41,006 nt of DNA from a bacterium (lineage in GTDB: Bacteria > Pseudomonadota > Alphaproteobacteria > Rhizobiales > JAKIUO01): NCBI GenBank assembly GCA_024228495.1, contig JAAETJ010000424.1:1-41006 (forward strand). The letters run 5' to 3'. Below are positions 17,728 to 25,799 of the stretch, in pieces. The position numbers and the translations under genes are program-made. The notes below the pieces were generated by a model, which had not been told where the DNA came from, made no database searches, and saw only the letters and a program-made list of their open reading frames with translations. How positions within the stretch are numbered: position 1 is the first letter of the stretch; each line of letters begins with the position of its first letter.

Positions 17728-19535
17728 AAGACAGCCTCTTTAAGGATGTGCGCGAGATTGAGCGCGTGGATGATGCCCTCCAGAAGGACTATTCCACAAG
17801 GCAGATTGTCGAACGTGTCTGGCGCGAAAATCTCTATCCACGACGCAAGCTGGTTATATTGGCTCTGGTCGCAATGCTATTTGCAGCAGCCACAACCGGG
17901 CTCATGGTGCCGGCGATTAAATTTGCGATTGACGATATCTTCGTGGCGCGAAAGATGGAATTTGTCTACTATCTGGCCGGGGCAACTTTTCTCATCACTC
18001 TTATCAAATCGGTTTCGGAATATATCTCCAAACTGACGATGGGCTATCTTGGCAACCGGTTCATTGCTGATATTCGTATCTCACTGTACGAAAAACTGAC
18101 CTATGCGGATATGCAATGGATCGAGGGCACACATTCTGGTTTGTTCTTGTCCAATTTTCTGAATGATACCAATTTCATTCGCGATACCGCCAGCCGGGTG
18201 ATCATCGCGCTGGGCGAAAATCTCACCAAGGCTTTGTTTCTGGCGTTGGCAATGATCTGGCTTGATCCGCTGATGTCGATGATCATTCTGCTCTCCATGC
18301 CGCCTGCGATCTTTTTCATGAACCGTCAGCGCGGGGAAATGAACCTTGCCACCAAGAAAACCCTGCAAGAAACTGGTAATCTGAGCAAGTTGATTTCGCA
18401 GACACTGCGCTCCTTGCGCGTGGTGCGCGCCTATGGTCAGGAAGAGCGCGAAATAAAGCGCGCCAAGCAAGCTATTGAACGCGCCCTTGAGTTCAGCATG
18501 CGGTCCTTGCGGGCGAGATCCAAATCGGGGCCGGTAGTGGAGCTGTTGGCTGGCGTGGGTTTTTCAGGGGCGATTTTGTTTGCTGGTATGGAAGGGGCGC
18601 AAGGGCGCATGACGATTGGTGAGTTCAGCGCCTTTTTGGCCGCCGCCATGTTGCTCTATCAACCGCTCAAAGCATTGGCGCAATTGCAGGTCAGTTTGCA
18701 AGAGGGGGTGGCGGCATCCGGGCGGGTGTTTGGCATTATCGATCAGCCGCAAACAATGCTCGAACCGGTGGATGCAACAGACTTGAAACTGGACAAGGGA
18801 TCTATCAGTTTCAAAAATCTTGACTTTGCCTATGAGGATGGCAATCCTGTCCTGACCGATTTTACCCTGGACATCCCAGCGGGTAAATCAGTAGCCTTGG
18901 TTGGGCCATCCGGGGCTGGAAAAAGCACCATTCTCAATCTGGTGTTGCGGTTCTTTGATCCGACTAAGGGAAAAGTTTTTATCGATGGTCAGGATATTTC
19001 ACAGCTCAAGCTGAGCTCGCTTCGTGCCCATATTGGCCTTGTAACACAGGATCCGATTTTGTTCGATGATACGCTGGAAGCCAATATCGCTTATGGCTCC
19101 AGACAGATCGTGCCTGGCAAGGTAGAAAAGGCTGCCAAGGCCGCTGCAGCCGATGATTTTATCGTGGCATTTCCGCAAGGCTATAAATCGCCAGCAGGGG
19201 AGGCTGGCAACAATCTGTCTGGCGGCGAGCGCCAAAGGGTCGCCATTGCGCGGGCTTTCATGCATGATGCCCCCATTTTGTTGCTGGATGAACCAACCAG
19301 CGCGCTCGATAGTCAGGCGGAGGAAAAGGTACAAAAAGCTTTGTCTGAACTGATGATGGGCCGCACTGTCTTGATCATTGCCCATCGTTTGTCGACCATC
19401 AAGGATGTTGACATTATTTGTGTTCTTGACAAGGGACGCATTGTCGAACAAGGCACTCATGATATGTTGCTGGCTTCAGGCGGCCTTTATTCAAAGCTAT
19501 ACAAGACCCAGTTTGAAGGACAAGGCGAGATTTAA
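17724..19535 (+). CDS. msbA: ABC exporter, MsbA-like (lipid A flippase type)
   Basis: This 603-residue half-transporter carries an ABC transmembrane domain (about 40-330, six helices) and a nucleotide-binding domain. Walker A is GPSGAGKST (about 394-402), the Q-loop is VTQDP, the signature is LSGGERQ (about 497-503), Walker B is ILLLDEPTS (about 518-526) and the switch His is in AHRLS (about 553). Placement between cysQ/DUF4170 and waaA-lpxK supports transport of lipid A or core LPS to the periplasmic leaflet, but MsbA-like exporters are hard to separate by sequence from lipid or drug exporters. The GTG start overlaps the end of the broken DUF4170 frame by 4 bp. AAGG upstream serves as ribosome binding site. 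Confidence 0.88.
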   Translation: MKDSLFKDVREIERVDDALQKDYSTRQIVERVWRENLYPRRKLVILALVAMLFAAATTGLMVPAIKFAIDDIFVARKMEFVYYLAGATFLITLIKSVSEYISKLTMGYLGNRFIADIRISLYEKLTYADMQWIEGTHSGLFLSNFLNDTNFIRDTASRVIIALGENLTKALFLALAMIWLDPLMSMIILLSMPPAIFFMNRQRGEMNLATKKTLQETGNLSKLISQTLRSLRVVRAYGQEEREIKRAKQAIERALEFSMRSLRARSKSGPVVELLAGVGFSGAILFAGMEGAQGRMTIGEFSAFLAAAMLLYQPLKALAQLQVSLQEGVAASGRVFGIIDQPQTMLEPVDATDLKLDKGSISFKNLDFAYEDGNPVLTDFTLDIPAGKSVALVGPSGAGKSTILNLVLRFFDPTKGKVFIDGQDISQLKLSSLRAHIGLVTQDPILFDDTLEANIAYGSRQIVPGKVEKAAKAAAADDFIVAFPQGYKSPAGEAGNNLSGGERQRVAIARAFMHDAPILLLDEPTSALDSQAEEKVQKALSELMMGRTVLIIAHRLSTIKDVDIICVLDKGRIVEQGTHDMLLASGGLYSKLYKTQFEGQGEI

Positions 19536-19582
19536 GCCATTCGATGATCAAGAGATAACTCAAAACAGACAGTACGAGACCC

Positions 19583-21613
19583 GTGAAAGACAAGAACGCA
19601 GAGCGTATAAATAACCTGACATCCTGGCTGATGGCTCGCTATATCAAACTGGTGTTTGCGACCTCGAAGCGCGATGATGATTATGGTCAACTCAAAGACA
19701 GTTTTGCGAGAAATGCCCCGCTGATTATCGGCGGCTGGCATGGCACTTTTTTGTTGGCGCCGATTTTAATGCCAGAACCTGGCGAGGTCAGTGCTGTTGT
19801 GGCGCGTCATGGCGATGCTGCCGTCATGGGGCGCATGCTGGAGCGCTTTGGCGTCAAGCTGATCCACGGCGCCGGGGCAGGGGGCAAAAAGAAAGACAAG
19901 GGCGGCATGTTTGCACTGCGTGCTTCGTTGCGTGAGCTAAAAGCCGGGCGCTCTATCGCCATGACGGCCGATGTGCCACCAGGTCCGGCGCGTCAGGCCG
20001 GGCTGGGGATTATCACTATTGCGCGCCTGTCCGGGCGGCCTATTTTACCTTGTGCCGCCGTCACGTCCCGTTTCAAAGTGCTCAATACGTGGAGCCGGTT
20101 CGTGATCAATCTGCCATTTTCTAAATTGGTTTTGCTGTCGGGAGAACCGGTATACGTACCAGCAGATGCCGACAAGCAGATGATGGAAGCCAAGCGCGTT
20201 GAACTTGAAACCAAAATCAATGATCTGGTGGCGTGCGGGCATGAAATGGTTGGCGTTGATCCCTTGTTGAGCGCGCCGCCAGAAGTTGGCGTGCATCAAA
20301 AGCCGGGGCTGGTACTGAAGATATATCGTAGTGGCATGAGGTTGATGCAACCTCTCGCGCGCCCGATATTGCGACGCCGTGCCAAACGAGGCAAAGAAGA
20401 TTTGTCGCGTATGTCCGAGCGCTTTGGTCGTGCAACCATCCAAAGGCCTGCTGGCGATCTTATATGGTTTCATGCAGCAAGCGTTGGTGAAACCAATGCG
20501 GTGCTGCCATTGATCTCCTTGTTGCTGGAAAAAAAACTAGCTCAATCCATCTTGCTGACGACCGGCACGGTGACTTCGGCGCGCATTGCCGCAAAGCGAT
20601 TGACAACCGGGGCCTTGCATCAGTTCATTCCCCTCGATACGCCAGCCTTCATTAAGCGTTTTCTCGATCATTGGCGGCCAGACCTTGCCTTGCTGGTAGA
20701 ATCAGAAATCTGGCCCAATCTAATGCTCGAAACCAGTGCTCGCAAGATACCTGTGGCACTCATCAATGGTATCATATCGCAAAAAAGTTTTCGCCACTGG
20801 CGCCGTTGGGGTAGTCTGTCACGTCCTTTGTTTGGGCGCTTTGATCTCGTGTTGGTGCAAAACGAGCAATTGCAAAAACGCATTATAAGGCTTGGTGCCC
20901 CTGATGTGCGTGTGGTGGGAAATCTGAAAATTGATGCCCCGGCTCTGCCCGTTGACGAGTTGAAAAAACATCAATTGTTGAAATGGATCGGCGCGCGCCC
21001 TCATTTTCTTGCGGCCAGCACTCATCCTGGTGAAGAGCGCCAGATCATAGAGGCTCACAAGAAGCTGCGTCAGCAATTTCCTGATTTACTGACCATCATT
21101 GTGCCGCGCCATCCAGAGCGCGGCGATGAAATTTTTGAGCTGGTCAGTGATAGCGGGTTTGAATGCGTCAAGCGCTCAAGCGGTGAGCCTCTCATAAAAA
21201 AAACGGATCTCTATATCGCCGACACGCTTGGTGAGCTTGGTCTGTTCTTCGATATTTCAAACATCATTTTTCTGGGGGGCTCGCTGGTGGAAATAGGCGG
21301 GCACAATCCCATTGAGGCGGTGCGCTTTGGCACTGCGGTACTCACGGGGCCAAACTGGCGCAATCAGAACGACAGCTTTCACGCTTTATTGCAAGGCAAG
21401 GGAGCGCTGGAGGTCAACTCCGGGCGCGAGTTGGCCGATAGCATTCTCACCTTGATGAGTAATGAGCAAGAACTCTTGCAGCTGCTTGCCAATGCCGAAA
21501 AGATCGTAGAGGAAATGACCGGGGCAATCGATCGTACTTTGGAGGCGATCACACCGATGTTGCCAGCCGAAAGGCGTGCGGCAGATAAACAAAATAATGA
21601 GCTGGCGACATGA
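19583..21613 (+). CDS. waaA: Fusion of DUF374 acyltransferase-like domain with Kdo transferase WaaA
   Basis: One uninterrupted 676-residue frame joins two proteins usually encoded separately. Residues 1-225 are DUF374 (lysophospholipid-acyltransferase-like): GGWHGTFLLAPI with its His, VVARHGDAAVMGRMLERFG, and MTADVPPGPARQAGLGIITI. Residues about 245-660 are 3-deoxy-D-manno-octulosonic acid transferase (KdtA). This half has GKEDLSRMSERFG holding the proposed catalytic Glu, WFHAASVGETNAVLPLI (295-311), VESEIWPNL, and GGSLVEIGGHNPIEA near the end. The linker is about 20 residues (SAPPEVGVHQKPG). WaaA adds Kdo to lipid IVA at the inner membrane. The start is GTG. lpxK begins in an ATGA overlap. 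Both halves keep their key residues, so both are probably active. Confidence 0.93.
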   Translation: MKDKNAERINNLTSWLMARYIKLVFATSKRDDDYGQLKDSFARNAPLIIGGWHGTFLLAPILMPEPGEVSAVVARHGDAAVMGRMLERFGVKLIHGAGAGGKKKDKGGMFALRASLRELKAGRSIAMTADVPPGPARQAGLGIITIARLSGRPILPCAAVTSRFKVLNTWSRFVINLPFSKLVLLSGEPVYVPADADKQMMEAKRVELETKINDLVACGHEMVGVDPLLSAPPEVGVHQKPGLVLKIYRSGMRLMQPLARPILRRRAKRGKEDLSRMSERFGRATIQRPAGDLIWFHAASVGETNAVLPLISLLLEKKLAQSILLTTGTVTSARIAAKRLTTGALHQFIPLDTPAFIKRFLDHWRPDLALLVESEIWPNLMLETSARKIPVALINGIISQKSFRHWRRWGSLSRPLFGRFDLVLVQNEQLQKRIIRLGAPDVRVVGNLKIDAPALPVDELKKHQLLKWIGARPHFLAASTHPGEERQIIEAHKKLRQQFPDLLTIIVPRHPERGDEIFELVSDSGFECVKRSSGEPLIKKTDLYIADTLGELGLFFDISNIIFLGGSLVEIGGHNPIEAVRFGTAVLTGPNWRNQNDSFHALLQGKGALEVNSGRELADSILTLMSNEQELLQLLANAEKIVEEMTGAIDRTLEAITPMLPAERRAADKQNNELAT

Positions 21614-22644
21614 GCGTGTTTGTCAAAGCTCCCAAATGGTGGCAACTGTCACGCCATCCTCTCTCTTATCTGTTGGTTCCGCTTGGCATGGTCTATGGAT
21701 TGGCGGTCAAGCTGCGTTTTGCCCTGATAAAACCTTATCACTCCACATTGCCGGTTATTTGCATCGGCAATTTTACGGTTGGCGGCGGCGGTAAGACGCC
21801 TTTGGCTATTGCAGTTGCCAAGCTTTTGAGTGAGGCAGGCTACAAGCCGGTCATACTCACCAGAGGTTATGGCGGCCAGACCCAAGGGCCGCATTTGGTT
21901 GATCATTCAGTGGACAGCGCTGTTGGCGTTGGCGATGAACCCTTGATCCTCGCGCAATTCGCACCGGTCGTGGTGTGCGCAGATCGGGCCAGGGGGGCGC
22001 GCTTTATCGAACAAATGGAAGCTGATGTTATTTTGATGGATGATGGTTTTCAAAATCCCACTCTGAGCAAGGACCTCTCGCTCATCGTGCTGGATGCGAT
22101 GGCGGGCGTTGGCAATGGTCGCATTTTTCCAGCCGGACCCTTGCGGGCCGCGTTGGCTTTTCAGATGCCCCAAACCGATATCTTGGTACTAAGTGGCCCC
22201 CCTCCAGTGGGGACGACAGGATCAGCGACTGCGATCGAGAAGGCTTTTGCACGGCAAATATTTCACAGCGATATTGTTGCCAAGGGCGATAACCGCTGGC
22301 TGAAGGGGGCGACCATTTCTGTGGTTACAGGGATTGCCCGGCCTGATAAATTTTACGGGAGTCTTCAAGCGCTTGGGGCGGTCATCGTTGAAATGTATGA
22401 GTTTCCCGACCATCACAGTTTCAGTGAGCAGGAGGCCAAAGATATTCTGATCGCCACACAGATTGATGAAACGCAAATCATCATGACCCAAAAAGACTGG
22501 GTCAGACTACCGGCTAACGGCGAACGCGGCCGCTTGCGCAAGGTCGCAAAATTTCTTGAGGTAGAGGTTAAGATCGACCATCCCGACCGATTGCTGGAAC
22601 AATTGCAAAAAACTATTTCTGCGGTAACTCGATATAGCGCTTGA
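21610..22644 (+). CDS. lpxK: Tetraacyldisaccharide 4'-kinase
   Basis: LpxK phosphorylates the 4' position of the lipid A disaccharide at the inner membrane. The 344-residue protein has an N-terminal membrane-associated helix (about 20-40), the P-loop GNFTVGGGGKTP (53-64), LTRGYGG (83-89), and the DDGFQ motif (144-148, catalytic Asp). VTGIARPDKF and EFPDHHSFSE in the C-terminal half are also conserved. The ATG overlaps the stop of the DUF374-WaaA gene as ATGA, so it is translationally coupled. Its last 32 bp are antisense to the end of the convergent DUF2093 gene. Confidence 0.96.
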   Translation: MSVFVKAPKWWQLSRHPLSYLLVPLGMVYGLAVKLRFALIKPYHSTLPVICIGNFTVGGGGKTPLAIAVAKLLSEAGYKPVILTRGYGGQTQGPHLVDHSVDSAVGVGDEPLILAQFAPVVVCADRARGARFIEQMEADVILMDDGFQNPTLSKDLSLIVLDAMAGVGNGRIFPAGPLRAALAFQMPQTDILVLSGPPPVGTTGSATAIEKAFARQIFHSDIVAKGDNRWLKGATISVVTGIARPDKFYGSLQALGAVIVEMYEFPDHHSFSEQEAKDILIATQIDETQIIMTQKDWVRLPANGERGRLRKVAKFLEVEVKIDHPDRLLEQLQKTISAVTRYSA

Positions 22645-22837
22645 GGGATATATCGGCTGTTTTATAAGCCTCTTGCAGCTCCACGGACCAATAGCGCAGA
22701 TCATCAAGATCGATGGGGTCGCCGGTGACCGCACATTTGACGAAGGTCCCATGTTTGAGGACCTGATAGTCACCATTTTGATAGACTACTTTGGCTTCAG
22801 TCGCCCCGGAAATAGGATTTTGAAATCTCTTCAGCAT
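22613..22837 (-). CDS. DUF2093 family small protein
   Basis: This 74-residue protein matches DUF2093, a short family found next to lpxK in Hyphomicrobiales. Recognisable parts are EAKVVYQNGDYQVLKHGTFV (14-33), KCAVTGDPIDLDDLRYWSV (34-52) and the closing YKTADISLKRYIE. The single Cys35 precedes an acidic patch; there is no membrane segment. Function is unknown. The end converges on lpxK with a 32-bp overlap, so the two transcripts are antisense at their tails. Confidence 0.88.
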   Translation of the reverse strand: MLKRFQNPISGATEAKVVYQNGDYQVLKHGTFVKCAVTGDPIDLDDLRYWSVELQEAYKTADISLKRYIELPQK

Positions 22838-22876
22838 GTTTGTTCCACTATATATGAGCGCAAGTGTTGAGCCATT

Positions 22877-23356
22877 TTAATTATCTGTGGCCTCTTTGAC
22901 AATGGCGTTTAACAAGGTGTCTATGGCATTGAGGGCTTTTTGCGACGCTTCACCTGCGGCACCTTGCGGACGTTTGTAGCCAACCACCACAGTGCCGGGT
23001 TTTTTGGTGGTTTTATAGACATAAACAATATAGGGGCAAACTCCCATATTGGCGGGATCGGCTTCCATCATTCTGCGTGACAGGCGTGCGGAGCAAAACT
23101 GCATAAATTGCGCACCATTGTAGATTTTTGTCGTGCCACCCAAATCTTTGCGGGTGCGATCCAGCATCTCGCCAATTTTGCCGCGATAGTCAATATTAAG
23201 ACCGGCATTGACGATAGCGTCCTCCACATCCTGGATCACTTCTTCAAATTCACCTTGGGTCGAGTATGATTTAAGGGCGGCGTCATTGGCGAGCGCATAT
23301 GATGAAAACCAACTCAATAGGATCATTGTTGCCAGCAGGTTCAGGGCGAATTTCAT
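22877..23356 (-). CDS. Exported DUF302-like protein
   Basis: This 159-residue protein has a signal peptide (hydrophobic 4-22, cleavage after ALA-N). The mature part resembles DUF302 domains: EVIQDVEDAIVNAGLNIDYR (39-58) at the start, FCSARLSRRMMEADP in the middle, and PYIVYVYKTT followed by VVVGYKRP as the two C-terminal strands. It has two Cys (about 88 and 107), which could pair in the periplasm. DUF302 has no settled biochemical role. Its upstream neighbour on this strand is an AT-rich gap and then the mobile-element remnant, so it marks the left edge of the conserved backbone. Confidence 0.7.
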   Translation of the reverse strand: MKFALNLLATMILLSWFSSYALANDAALKSYSTQGEFEEVIQDVEDAIVNAGLNIDYRGKIGEMLDRTRKDLGGTTKIYNGAQFMQFCSARLSRRMMEADPANMGVCPYIVYVYKTTKKPGTVVVGYKRPQGAAGEASQKALNAIDTLLNAIVKEATDN

Positions 23357-23469
23357 GTCGGTGTTCTCATATGAAAGATAATAGCATCTTACATATATGT
23401 TATATCTCCCCGTTTCAACTCCGAAACGTTACATCTGTCCACTGATTGAATATGATATGATATGAGCTG

Positions 23470-23799
23470 ATGCCTAAAAACCCCTCACCCAATCTGATCA
23501 AGAAGCATCGCATTTATACTAATTGGGAGGCGGCAAATGCGCTAAGTGTTCATCGTCAGACTGTCATTCGATGGATCAAAGGCGCGGGTTTACAGGCCGA
23601 CATTTCACTAAAGCCATGGTTGATTAAGAGGTCAGACTTGAAGTTGTTTCTTGGTAAGCGGCGCAGTGCTGGCAAGTGTAAACTGGCTTTGCATCGGATG
23701 TATTGCCTGCTTTGCCGTGCCCCTCAGACGCCAGATGGATTGTTGGTTGAGTCTCAGCACCGAACAGACCAAACGGGCAGCCGCCTGCATACTCCTTAA
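23470..23799 (+). pseudogene. Truncated helix-turn-helix/zinc-ribbon protein gene
   Basis: Residues 14-60 form a MerR/Xis-like helix-turn-helix: RIYTNWEAANALSVHRQTVI followed by RWIKGAGLQ and the strand PWLIKRSDLKLFL. It continues into KRRSAGKCKLALHRMYCLLC with CxxC at 79-82. In intact relatives from mobile elements, two more Cys follow to complete a zinc ribbon. Here the similarity stops near Gly90 (23739), and the last 19 residues run antisense into the next broken gene. I read it as 3'-truncated by a deletion. In relatives it is often next to tyrosine integrase genes; none is present here. Confidence 0.65.
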
Positions 23800-24411
23800 C
23801 GATGCGCGACACTTCAAACTATGTTGGAAAAGTGCTTGTTCAAACCTCACACGATCCGCATCTGAGGCAAAGCGGGCTTCATGCCCAGTGTGGTTTGCCA
23901 GTTCGCGGCTAAGATAATAATCAAGTGATTTATAAGTAAGGCGCGCGAAAAAGTCTCTCGCTAAATCCCCAAACGTCTGCCCATTGGCAAACTTGCCGAG
24001 CGCTGATTTGATTTCAGAGGGCTGGGGTGCGAATAGGCTAGGCAGGCCATCTCGCAGCTCGAGCGAGAGACTTTCAATCAACGCGGATTGTGCAATCAGC
24101 CCTATGTCTGATGAGCGGCCTGTTTTAAACGTAAACTGGTCAATTGCGTCGTTGATTGAACTTAGTAGCGCCGATACCGATTCTGGAGAAGTTACAGTTA
24201 CGCCTTGAATTAGTTCAGAACGGGCGTGCTCGGATGCAGGCATTCTTGCCATAATAGGCAATTCAATCAACATCTTGGCAACTTATTGAAAAATGGTGTC
24301 ACTTGAGGCATTCTTTAGGTCATACTCAGCAGCCTTAGAAGATGCTGCTGCAATCTCTTCTAAAGATGAATTACCATTCAACAATTTGACGACTTCACAC
24401 CATTTTTTTGA
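23624..24411 (-). pseudogene. Conserved hypothetical gene broken by a stop and a frameshift
   Basis: Reading right to left, one frame runs from about 24411 (SKKWCEVVKLLNGNSSLEEI, ending SSDTIFQ) to a TAA at 24289-24283. It resumes in the same frame as VAKMLIELPIMARMPASEH and continues through FGDLARDFFARLTYKSLDYY and LSRELANHTG. Near 23815-23820 the frame is lost; a one-base shift restores EVSRIVKEYAGG. These segments look like parts of one protein. I recall a similar block (a phenylalanine-rich segment ending in LSRELxNHxG, then SRIxKExAGG) in an uncharacterised family, but I cannot name it. The 3' end meets the truncated helix-turn-helix gene head-on. There is no known function and it is almost certainly inactive. 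Confidence 0.6.
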
Positions 24412-24480
24412 TGCCTGAACAATCAGGTTGCGCCCCTCGCTAGGCGGGCGATACAGGGGCATGTCATAGGCAATCGGCAA
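24412..24480 (-). pseudogene. N-terminal stub of a radical SAM gene
   Basis: Codons here read PIAYDMPLYRPPSEGRNLIV followed by Gln-Ala. This matches the opening of a known radical SAM protein group whose next residues should be TxGCSFNxCxFC, the cluster-binding site. Instead the frame passes straight into the unrelated broken gene to the left (SKKWCEVV). The cluster cysteines are therefore absent, and the remainder of the gene is nowhere in the window. The frame opens after a TGA and the apparent start is a TTG. It is a deletion or recombination scar. Confidence 0.6.
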
Positions 24481-24558
24481 AACAATTCATCCTTCAATAA
24501 GAAGAGCGCCTCTTGGTCTATCCGAGAGTTGGGGGTGCCACCAACTAGGGCACCTAGT

Positions 24559-24680
24559 TTTGGCCAACCGTACACCCGGTCCGCCACCATTTTCTGGAAT
24601 GAATATAACACCTCCCGCCTCCAGTGCATCTGAAATTGTATACAAGTTTCTATATAATGGGGAGCTGCTAGTGGAGGCAG
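24559..24680 (-). pseudogene. C-terminal remnant of an XRE-family regulator
   Basis: On the minus strand the frame reads TISDALEAGGVIFIPENGGG and then PGVRLAK. This is the very characteristic end of a group of alphaproteobacterial XRE/Cro-type helix-turn-helix regulators (ALExAGVxFIxENGGGPGVRL). The DNA-binding part is missing upstream, and the frame runs on to a TGA at 24487-24489 with sequence unlike the family. It is a truncated remnant, abutting the radical SAM stub. Confidence 0.6.
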
Positions 24681-24689
24681 TCAGTGTGT

Positions 24690-24714
24690 GCCTGCTCTTG
24701 AGGGTAGAGCAGGC
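24690..24714 (-). terminator. Perfect 9-bp hairpin behind the deiminase gene
   Basis: GCCTGCTCT (24690-24698) and AGAGCAGGC (24706-24714) form a perfect stem with a 7-base loop, 45 bp beyond the stop of the minus-strand deiminase gene. No T-tract follows on that strand, so it may be a stability hairpin or a weak terminator, or belong to the mobile-element remnant it borders. Confidence 0.35.
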
Positions 24715-24758
24715 GTGTCAAGAAGACCGTGCTGACCATCACTACTAACCCGAAGCTG

Positions 24759-25799
24759 CTATTTCCTTGACTTCTTTTGCGTCGATCGGTGAAACGCTTT
24801 CAACCTTGAAGCGTTATCACCGCGCAATTGCCACGACATGCAGCGAACACCTCCGCCCATAAAGCAGACATCACTTGAGGCGACCGGTACAACCTCACGA
24901 ATCGTAGCAGCCCTGACTTGTTTCAGGGCAATTGCATCCTGAGGTATACCAAATTGCGGAAAATAAATGCGCCTGGGTGTGACGAGGGCATTTGTATAGA
25001 GGCCACAAGCCGAACCAAAGCGACTATCGTGAATTTTCGAGCCATTATAAGGCGTGATGATCTCATGAATTTTTACGCCCGGTAACCCGCGCCGCAGATC
25101 CTTCTTGAGATCTTGCATATATTCTGGATCACTCGGATAAGAATTGATGATGAGTGTGTTGGTATCGACAAAACTGACGACGCCATCTGCATGTTCGAGG
25201 CCGCCTTGTTCGTCGGATTCGATAAAAGCGACATGATGGACACCTGCGAGTTTTCGTAGTTTATCGCGAGCCGCTTGTTCTGAGAGCTTGTTATCACGCA
25301 AAAACTTCCGGCTGATGACCGCATTGCCTGCATAGTCATCAACAAAATTTCCACCATCATTCAGCAGGTTGCTTTCCTTAAAAGAGAGTGCTGCCTGCTC
25401 CGCGTAGGCCGCCAGTTCTTCTTGCAGGGCGTCTGCATCCCACTGCCCACGTCGTCCGCCTCCCTGACCGGCCGCCGTGTAACGGAACATCAGGGGGGCG
25501 GTCGCATTTGACGTGCCAAAGTCCCGCATCCAGATATCCGACATGGGAGCCAAAGCAACCTTATCCGGGCCAAGCTCCTTGACATAGCGATCATATGCCC
25601 CTTTGTCGGTCAGAATGAGCATGTCATCCCGGCCTTCAATCTGCCTGGCATAGGCAATATGAAAATTGAAAATCTTGTCGGCGACATTGGCATAGTAAGG
25701 ATCGCCGGTTCGCGGTGCAGCAAGGACAATTAATTCTGCCCGGGCAATGTTTGTCATGAGTAGTCCAAAAGCGATTGACAGGTAGGTGGTGAGCTTCAT
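24759..25799 (-). CDS. Exported agmatine/peptidylarginine deiminase family protein
   Basis: This 346-residue member of the PAD_porph/agmatine deiminase family hydrolyses guanidino groups to ureido groups plus ammonia. A signal peptide (about 1-21, ARA-E) directs it out of the cytoplasm, unlike the cytosolic AguA. Catalytic landmarks are SDIWMRDFGT (Asp in the substrate pocket), NDGGNFVDD, EHADGVVSFV (His-x-Asp) and the nucleophile Cys320 in GGGVRCMSWQ. That makes the guanidine-modifying triad complete. The substrate could be agmatine, free arginine or arginyl peptides; periplasmic location argues for an external one. It stands between the gene-fragment mosaic and the AEC transporter, so it may be horizontally acquired cargo. 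Confidence 0.88.
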   Translation of the reverse strand: MKLTTYLSIAFGLLMTNIARAELIVLAAPRTGDPYYANVADKIFNFHIAYARQIEGRDDMLILTDKGAYDRYVKELGPDKVALAPMSDIWMRDFGTSNATAPLMFRYTAAGQGGGRRGQWDADALQEELAAYAEQAALSFKESNLLNDGGNFVDDYAGNAVISRKFLRDNKLSEQAARDKLRKLAGVHHVAFIESDEQGGLEHADGVVSFVDTNTLIINSYPSDPEYMQDLKKDLRRGLPGVKIHEIITPYNGSKIHDSRFGSACGLYTNALVTPRRIYFPQFGIPQDAIALKQVRAATIREVVPVASSDVCFMGGGVRCMSWQLRGDNASRLKAFHRSTQKKSRK

